Positions 59,015 through 64,000 of a stretch of 64,000 nucleotides of DNA are shown here, one piece after another. The position numbers and the translations under genes were made by a program. Location of the stretch: the NCBI GenBank assembly GCA_018402085.1, contig JAGYJM010000002.1, forward strand, positions 434,001-498,000. Reading direction: 5' to 3'. The first letter of the stretch is position 1. The number at the start of each line of letters is the position of its first letter. The DNA is from Flavobacteriales bacterium (GTDB lineage Bacteria > Bacteroidota > Bacteroidia > Flavobacteriales_D > Sanyastnellaceae). Below the pieces are notes generated by a model. The model did not search any database and was not told where the DNA came from. It was given only the letters and a program-made list of their open reading frames with translations.

Positions 59015-59896
59015 GTGACGCGCCAGGCATACTACAAGAAGTCGAGGCGTCCAAAAGGCTTTAGTCCATCAGAGATCACAACACTTACTCAACGGGCTCT
59101 CCGTGAACGTTCAAGATGTCCTGAAACAGGATGTCGAACAATCGCTGAAGGGATGCCTGAGGGTTGGTCTTATGGTCGTCAGAAGACAGAGAAAATGTTG
59201 CTGAGTCTTGGCTTTGGTGTAAAGCGTAAGGGTAAGTATGTTATCACAACGACTCCCGGGAAGGTGCGCTTACCAAACTTGACACTTGGCCTGGAACTCA
59301 CAGGTGTCAACCAGTTGTGGAGCTCAGACATGACCTACTTTCATACCCAAGATGGTAAGGTGAACTATCTGATCTTCATTGTTGACTGTTACTCTCAGAA
59401 GGTCATCTCTCATGGGGTCTACTCGGACTATCCAGCGGAGAACTTCCTGGAAGTACTCAACAAAGCTGTCAAGCTCCGCCCTGAGGCTAACCTGAAGAAG
59501 CTGATCTTTCACTCTGATCGTGGTTCACAGTACGGAAGTGATCTCTTCAGAGGTCGTTTGAAGGACTTGGAGATAAGGCAAAGTATGTGCATTTACAGTT
59601 GGGAGAACCCCATTGCTGAGAAAACCAATGATCTGATTAAAAATAGATACCTGCGCCACTGGAACCCCAGAAACATCAGAGAGTTAAAAGCAATGACCAG
59701 CAGAGCCGTGAAGCATCACAACACCAAAGCCACTAAGCGAAAGCTCGGAAGGATGAGTCCAGACCAGTACGAAACAATGTTGACCGAAAAACGAATCAAT
59801 CAACCAAAAACAATGAGACCCTTGAAGCAATATGGCTACAAACTTGTACCGGCTTCTTGTGCTCCAAACCAGATGAAGTATATTCAACCATCTTAA
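59015..59896 (+). CDS. IS3-family OrfB transposase (IS copy B)
   Basis: 293 residues counted from GTG 59015, but the natural product is probably the OrfAB fusion by -1 frameshift, because in-frame codons upstream encode the usual LRGSYTLTSLCGFFGVTRQ lead-in. DDE triad: Asp in QLWSSDMTYFHTQDG, Asp in LIFHSDRGSQYGSDLF, Glu in SWENPIAEKTNDLIKNRYL. All motifs intact, so the element may be active. Confidence 0.9.
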   Translation: MTRQAYYKKSRRPKGFSPSEITTLTQRALRERSRCPETGCRTIAEGMPEGWSYGRQKTEKMLLSLGFGVKRKGKYVITTTPGKVRLPNLTLGLELTGVNQLWSSDMTYFHTQDGKVNYLIFIVDCYSQKVISHGVYSDYPAENFLEVLNKAVKLRPEANLKKLIFHSDRGSQYGSDLFRGRLKDLEIRQSMCIYSWENPIAEKTNDLIKNRYLRHWNPRNIRELKAMTSRAVKHHNTKATKRKLGRMSPDQYETMLTEKRINQPKTMRPLKQYGYKLVPASCAPNQMKYIQPS

Positions 59897-59978
59897 AACA
59901 ACAACAGGCTCGAATGTGACAACCTGTTTTGGTCATTGTCAAGCTGACCACAGACGGCAGACGGCAGACCGCTGACGG

Positions 59979-61517
59979 TTACCGTGCGTAATTCACGGCG
60001 CGGCGCTCACGAATCACCGTCACCTTGATCTGACCCGGGTAGGTCATGTCGTCTTGAATGCGCTGTGAGATGTCAAACGACAGTTGATCTGCCTGATCAT
60101 CGCTCACCTGATCGCTCTCCACCATCACGCGAAGTTCACGTCCGGCCTGGATCGCAAATGACTTCGTCACGCCCGGATATTCCAGAGCGAGGTTCTCGAG
60201 GTCTTTCAGACGCTGAATGTAGCTCTCCACCACTTCGCGGCGTGCACCAGGACGTGCACCTGAGATGGCATCACACACCTGAATGATTGGCGAAAGGAGG
60301 GTGGTCATTTCAATTTCATCGTGGTGGGCACCGATCGCATTGCACACGTCAGGCTTCTCACCGTGCTTCTCGGCGAGCTTCATACCGAGAATCGCGTGTG
60401 GCAGCTCCGTCTCTTCGTCAAAGACCTTACCGATGTCGTGCAGGAGTCCGGCCCGTTTCGCAGCCTTGGCATTGAGTCCGAGTTCAGCAGCCATGACTGA
60501 AGAGAGGTTGGCAACCTCACGCGAGTGTTGCAGCAGGTTCTGACCATACGACGAGCGGTACTTCATACGTCCGACCATACGTACGAGCTCAGAGTTGAGG
60601 TTGTGAATACCGAGGTCAATGCAGGTGCGTTTGCCCACCTCCATGATTTCTTCGTTGATGTTCTTCGATGTCTTGTTGACCACCTCCTCGATACGAGCCG
60701 GGTGAATGCGACCGTCAGTCACCAGCTGATGCATCGAAAGGCGGGCGATTTCACGGCGCACCGGGTCAAAGCACGAGAGAATGATAGCTTCAGGAGTGTC
60801 ATCTACAATGATCTCCACACCGGTAGCGGCTTCAATCGCACGAATATTTCGTCCTTCACGACCAATAATGCGGCCTTTGATGTCATCATTCTCGATGTTG
60901 AACACCGAAACAGAGTTTTCGATCGCATGCTCTGTGGCGACGCGCTGGATTGATTGAATCACGATCTTCTTGGCGTCGGCGTTGGCCTTCAGTTTGGCTT
61001 CATCGAGAATTTCCTGAATGTGCTGCGAGGCCATTGCACGGGCATCTTCTTTCAGTTCTTCGAAGAGCTTCGCCTTGGCGTCATCCTGGCTGATTCCGCT
61101 GATTTCTTCAAGTTGCACCACCAGTTTATTGTGGGCTTTGTCAACGTCTGCCTGCTTCTTGTTGAGGATTTCAAGCTGCTGCTCCAGATTCTCACGAATC
61201 TTATCGATCTCTTTCTCTTTGCGCTTCTGATGCTCGAGCTTTTTCGAAAGCTGTCCTTCTTTCGTTTTTACGCGATCTTCAGCAGACTGAAGCTTTCGGT
61301 TTCGCTCTTTGATTTCTTTTCCGTGCTCTTCTTTGAGGGCCAGAAACTTCTCTTTGGCTTGCAGAATCTTGTTCTGCTTGATGGTTTCGCCTTTTTCTTC
61401 GGCTTCTTCTACAATGGCCTCCGCTTTTTTCTTCAGGAGGGTGTTGTAAATGAGGTAGGCCACCCCGGCGCCGATTACGACGCCCGATATGCCTACAATA
61501 ATTGTCAATATGTCCAT
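59979..61517 (-). CDS. rny: Ribonuclease Y
   Basis: 512 residues, normal length. N-terminal transmembrane anchor ([30 protein letters not shown]), long coiled coil, KH domain [22 protein letters not shown] domain [24 protein letters not shown]. Membrane-bound endoribonuclease that starts mRNA decay. Its stop is 35 bp from IS copy B, which has separated it from the hairpin at 58478-58501 that was probably its terminator. Upstream lies zapA in the same direction, 36 bp away. Confidence 0.95.
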   Translation of the reverse strand: MDILTIIVGISGVVIGAGVAYLIYNTLLKKKAEAIVEEAEEKGETIKQNKILQAKEKFLALKEEHGKEIKERNRKLQSAEDRVKTKEGQLSKKLEHQKRKEKEIDKIRENLEQQLEILNKKQADVDKAHNKLVVQLEEISGISQDDAKAKLFEELKEDARAMASQHIQEILDEAKLKANADAKKIVIQSIQRVATEHAIENSVSVFNIENDDIKGRIIGREGRNIRAIEAATGVEIIVDDTPEAIILSCFDPVRREIARLSMHQLVTDGRIHPARIEEVVNKTSKNINEEIMEVGKRTCIDLGIHNLNSELVRMVGRMKYRSSYGQNLLQHSREVANLSSVMAAELGLNAKAAKRAGLLHDIGKVFDEETELPHAILGMKLAEKHGEKPDVCNAIGAHHDEIEMTTLLSPIIQVCDAISGARPGARREVVESYIQRLKDLENLALEYPGVTKSFAIQAGRELRVMVESDQVSDDQADQLSFDISQRIQDDMTYPGQIKVTVIRERRAVNYAR

Positions 61518-61553
61518 TTTCTCTACTTCGGTTGTGCACCGAAGGTCGCAGGG

Positions 61554-61838
61554 TCAGTGGAGGGAGGATTTAAGTTGATCGCAAAGCTCTCTTAGAGCCT
61601 GTTCCGAAGCCTCTTCCGGCTGGGAAGCTTCTTTGGCCTTCAGCGCGGTGGTCGCCATTTGCAAAGCCGCCATGGCTAGCAAATCGGCGCGGTCTTTCAC
61701 CGCGTAGTTCTCTGAAAAAAATCGGAACTGTTCGTCTACCATCTTGGCGGCATTCCGCACCATCTCTTCCTCTTCCCGTTCAATGGTCAGCGGAAACTGG
61801 CGGCCTGCAATGCGGACGGTTATAGACAGTTCACTCAT
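61554..61838 (-). CDS. zapA: Cell-division protein ZapA
   Basis: 94 residues. SITVRIAGRQFPLTIEREEEEMVRNAAKMVDEQF is the ZapA head domain, followed by the coiled-coil tail with LAMAALQMATTALKAKE. Binds and bundles FtsZ. Preceded by a small coiled-coil gene (14 bp apart) and followed by rny. Confidence 0.9.
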   Translation of the reverse strand: MSELSITVRIAGRQFPLTIEREEEEMVRNAAKMVDEQFRFFSENYAVKDRADLLAMAALQMATTALKAKEASQPEEASEQALRELCDQLKSSLH

Positions 61839-61853
61839 AACTGGCGATTCAAT

Positions 61854-62132
61854 TTATGTATTGAGCAGTGCGATGCAACGATCAATCTCCCTTACCAACT
61901 CATTGATCTTCTGTTTGGCTTCTGCGGGTTCTCCGGTGCCGTTCAATGATTTAGCAATTTTCAGGTTCTGATTCTCCTCTTCCAGCTCCGCAAGGCGCGC
62001 TTGTTTGCGGTCCAATGTATCCTTCAGCGAATCACGCTCCTGCGACAGTGTCTGAAGTTTCTCCCTGAGCGCATCACGATCTTCGATCAGGCGCCTGCTC
62101 AGTTCACGGATTTCTTCTATGACGTTCTCCAT
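61854..62132 (-). CDS. Small coiled-coil protein upstream of zapA
   Basis: 92 residues, one long heptad coiled coil (IEEIRELSRRLIEDRDALREKLQTLSQERDSLKDTLDRKQARLAEL) ending IDRCIALLNT. Same operon as zapA (15 bp apart). Such small coiled coils often occur next to zapA in Bacteroidota and resemble ZapB in size; a divisome role is plausible but unproven. Confidence 0.6.
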   Translation of the reverse strand: MENVIEEIRELSRRLIEDRDALREKLQTLSQERDSLKDTLDRKQARLAELEEENQNLKIAKSLNGTGEPAEAKQKINELVREIDRCIALLNT

Positions 62133-62294
62133 TGCAGTATTGGAACGGTGAGGGTAGAATCTACCTTATCGCAAAAATAAGAACCTTCAGGCAATTGCCG
62201 ACAATTGCTTCAAATACTGATAACATTTTTCCGTTCACAAGCTCACCACCTCGCTTGCAGTGCCATGCAGCCGGCGCATTAATTTTACAGTCTC

Positions 62295-64000
62295 ATGAAT
62301 CGTTCGGCCATTTTACTGTTATTCTCCTTCCTTTTCGCCGCGAAAGCGGCGGATGCACAATTCGCATCCCGCAGCGGATTCCATCCTCCCCTGGATCCAC
62401 CGCTGAACCTCAGCGGAAACTTTGGTGAGTTCAGAACGAATCACTTTCATACCGGAATCGATCTGAAGACGGGCGGACGTGAAGGTTTGCCGGTGTATGC
62501 CGCACAGCGCGGATTTGTCAGCCGCATCAAGATCAGTGCCTACGGCTATGGCAACGCCTTGTACATTGAGCATCCCAACGGATACACCACTGTCTACGCC
62601 CACCTGCGAGATTTTAGTCCTGAAATCGAAGCCTTTCTGCATGCGGCCCAATACGAGCTGGAGTCCTGGGAGGTCGACCTCTACCCCGGCCGTGGTCAAC
62701 TGCCGGTAGATAGCGCGGCGGTCGTCGCCTGGTCAGGCAATACAGGAAGCAGCGGCGGACCACACCTTCACTTCGAGATCCGTGAAACCGAATCAGAATT
62801 CCCGATGAACCCGCTGCTGTGGGATTTCCCCGTAGCCGATACCCGCGCACCGCTGTTGAAAGGCATTCAGGTTGTACCACTCACTGACACTTCTGCCGTG
62901 CTCGGCAGCACACGACCGCAGCTATTCGATACACGGGGCAGTTCAGGCAGCGTGAGCCTCTACCGGAATGACCCAATCGAGGTCTTCGGTACGGTGGGCA
63001 TCGGGGTGCATACCATTGACCTGTTAAACGGCAACAGCAATGTGTGTGGCATCTACCGGCTCAAACTTTTTCTTGATGAGCAGCTGATCTACGAACAGCA
63101 GATTGACTCGCTCAACTTCGCAACCAACCGTTTCATGAATGCCCACGCTGATTACGAAGCTTTGCGCAGCAATCGGAAGAGCATTCACAGAACATTCCGC
63201 CTCCCGTACAATCGCCTGCCAATTTATCGCACGGTGTTCAATGAAGGTCGCATCACCTTAACCGATGATGAGGTGCACGATGTGCGTGTGGAGGTATTCG
63301 ATGTACACGGTAACCCGTCTATGGTCACCTTTCAGTTAAAGCGCCGCGCAGCATCTGCTTCGAGCACTTCCGGAACGCTTGATCCGGCCAGCGCTTCCAT
63401 GCAACAAGAGGGAGCTCGACTCTTAAAGTTTGATCAGGTCAACACCCTGCGTACGGATAGCTGCAATGCTTATATTCCCGAAGGACGGCTCTACGACGAT
63501 TGCTACGCAGCCATTTCAAGGCACCAACATCAACAGACCGCCTACAGCGCCTATTACTCCATCGGTAACCCTTTTGAGCCACTTCACGATGCATTGATTC
63601 TCAAGATGAAAGCCAGAGAAGTCGCTGACCCATTAATAGATAAGCTCCTGATCATTAAAATTGACGAATCTCGTAAACGCGTCTATGCCCGCGGGGGACA
63701 GTACAAATTCGGTTGGGTCACCGCCCGTGTCAAAGCGTTTGGCACCTACGCACTTGAATTAGACACCGTACCACCTCTGATCAGCGAGCGTAGCTGCAAC
63801 CGACAGTCGATCTCCTTCACCATCACCGATGACCTCAGTGGCATTGAAGGCTACGAGGCCCGCATAGACGGCCGCTGGGTACGGATGTACTATGAGCCCA
63901 AGCAGGCACGCATCTGGCATGACACCAAAGATGGTGTGATTGACGAAAACAGCCGCCTCTTTGAATTGCGCGTATGGGATGAACGGGGAAATGTTTCTGC
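62295..64000 (+). CDS. Secreted M23 metallopeptidase (partial, runs off the window)
   Basis: At least 568 residues from ATG 62295 to the window edge. Signal peptide MNRSAILLLFSFLFAAKAADAQ; its c-region is encoded by a palindrome (62334-62356). LytM/M23 peptidase: NHFHTGIDLKTGGREGLPVYAA holds the first zinc ligands (HTGIDLK), and SSGGPHLHFEIRET the HLHFE motif. A large C-terminal extension with beta-domains (FSIGNPFEPLHDA.., ITDDLSGIEGYEARI) follows. Cleaves peptidoglycan cross-links in the periplasm or cell surface; role in division or remodelling likely. Upstream TAATTTTA (62280-62287) is a near match to the TAnnTTTG box. Confidence 0.88.
   Translation, partial: MNRSAILLLFSFLFAAKAADAQFASRSGFHPPLDPPLNLSGNFGEFRTNHFHTGIDLKTGGREGLPVYAAQRGFVSRIKISAYGYGNALYIEHPNGYTTVYAHLRDFSPEIEAFLHAAQYELESWEVDLYPGRGQLPVDSAAVVAWSGNTGSSGGPHLHFEIRETESEFPMNPLLWDFPVADTRAPLLKGIQVVPLTDTSAVLGSTRPQLFDTRGSSGSVSLYRNDPIEVFGTVGIGVHTIDLLNGNSNVCGIYRLKLFLDEQLIYEQQIDSLNFATNRFMNAHADYEALRSNRKSIHRTFRLPYNRLPIYRTVFNEGRITLTDDEVHDVRVEVFDVHGNPSMVTFQLKRRAASASSTSGTLDPASASMQQEGARLLKFDQVNTLRTDSCNAYIPEGRLYDDCYAAISRHQHQQTAYSAYYSIGNPFEPLHDALILKMKAREVADPLIDKLLIIKIDESRKRVYARGGQYKFGWVTARVKAFGTYALELDTVPPLISERSCNRQSISFTITDDLSGIEGYEARIDGRWVRMYYEPKQARIWHDTKDGVIDENSRLFELRVWDERGNVS
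62334..62356. repeat. Palindrome inside the M23 peptidase signal peptide
   Basis: TTCGCCGC-GAAA-GCGGCGGATGC, in frame as F-A-A-K-A-A-D-A, ending just before the predicted cleavage before Q22-F23. Same 23 bases as 55862-55884. Confidence 0.8.

Larger units (their letters stand above)
58543..59941 (+). mobile_element. IS3-family insertion sequence (copy B), intact
   Basis: 1399 bp beginning TG (58543) and ending CA (59941). Inner inverted repeats 58548-58568 and 59916-59936 agree at 17 of 21 positions by eye (ATGACCA ... GTTG ... CAC). The trinucleotide AGC occurs immediately outside both ends (58540-58542 and 59942-59944), a 3-bp target duplication. The element sits in a GACCGCA/CAGCTGAC heptad array that is split in two. 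Encodes OrfA and OrfB with a slippery A9 between them. Unrelated at its ends to copy A. Confidence 0.88.

Noticed and set aside
1-64000. tRNA, rRNA, riboswitch and tmRNA genes
   Set aside because: No cloverleaf, rRNA or known aptamer pattern was recognised by eye in any spacer; a covariance-model scan (tRNAscan, Rfam) would be needed to exclude small RNAs.

Overview
The window is chromosomal DNA of a member of the Bacteroidota, probably a Flavobacteriales/Cryomorphaceae-type marine or aquatic bacterium; the rank below phylum is a guess. The phylum call rests on several independent signs: the gene order bamD-rpoZ-coaBC-DUF4835-recN, type IX secretion (T9SS) style C-terminal tails on secreted proteins, a TonB receptor with a carboxypeptidase-regulatory N-terminal domain, DUF4476-like and patatin-barrel proteins, and promoters with the Bacteroidota -7 box TAnnTTTG. 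No rRNA, tRNA or CRISPR array was recognised.

Layout: 0-3.9 kb holds the end of an ATP-dependent DNA ligase, a TerB-like protein, a BtuF-like binding protein without a signal peptide, and a patatin/beta-barrel protein. 3.9-9.6 kb is a small glycan locus (sugar O-methyltransferase, Gfo/Idh oxidoreductase, flippase, glycosyltransferase, FemAB/GNAT-like acyltransferase). 9.6-14.9 kb is a one-strand signalling cluster (CheY-like receiver, receiver-PAS-histidine kinase, two tandem NarL-type regulators, receiver-SpoIIE phosphatase). 14.9-35 kb is mostly housekeeping: Lhr-like helicase, TonB receptor, recN, DUF4835, coaBC, rpoZ, bamD, GDPD, two PLP enzymes, truA, an ABC exporter, an H-NOX/hybrid kinase pair for NO sensing, and MscS. 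35-37 kb is an IS3-family element followed by repeats.

37-46 kb is repeat-rich: xseA-xseB-hotdog thioesterase, a sulfite oxidase/cytochrome c/rhodanese/sterol-desaturase-like operon, and a three-gene hipBST toxin-antitoxin system. 46-50 kb has a T9SS cargo protein and an AT-rich EcoRII-like restriction-modification pair. 50-53 kb is paaABCD (phenylacetyl-CoA epoxidase). 53.5-58.3 kb has a large secreted esterase-like protein, a DUF4476-like protein and a second flippase. 58.5-60 kb is a second, apparently intact IS3-family element that separates rny from its probable terminator. The window ends with rny, a zapA/coiled-coil pair and the start of an M23 peptidase.

The most unusual content is in the spaces between genes. 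There are several families of short perfect palindromes in recurring order, including nested ones in which one hairpin replaces the loop of another, plus 7-bp and 8-bp tandem arrays and a 152-bp direct duplication. One nested palindrome family also occurs inside at least four coding sequences (possibly five), always in the same frame and encoding A-K-A-x-D-A type peptides, twice at a signal-peptide cleavage region. The hipBST cassette lies between two diverged direct repeats that contain the same modules in the same order.
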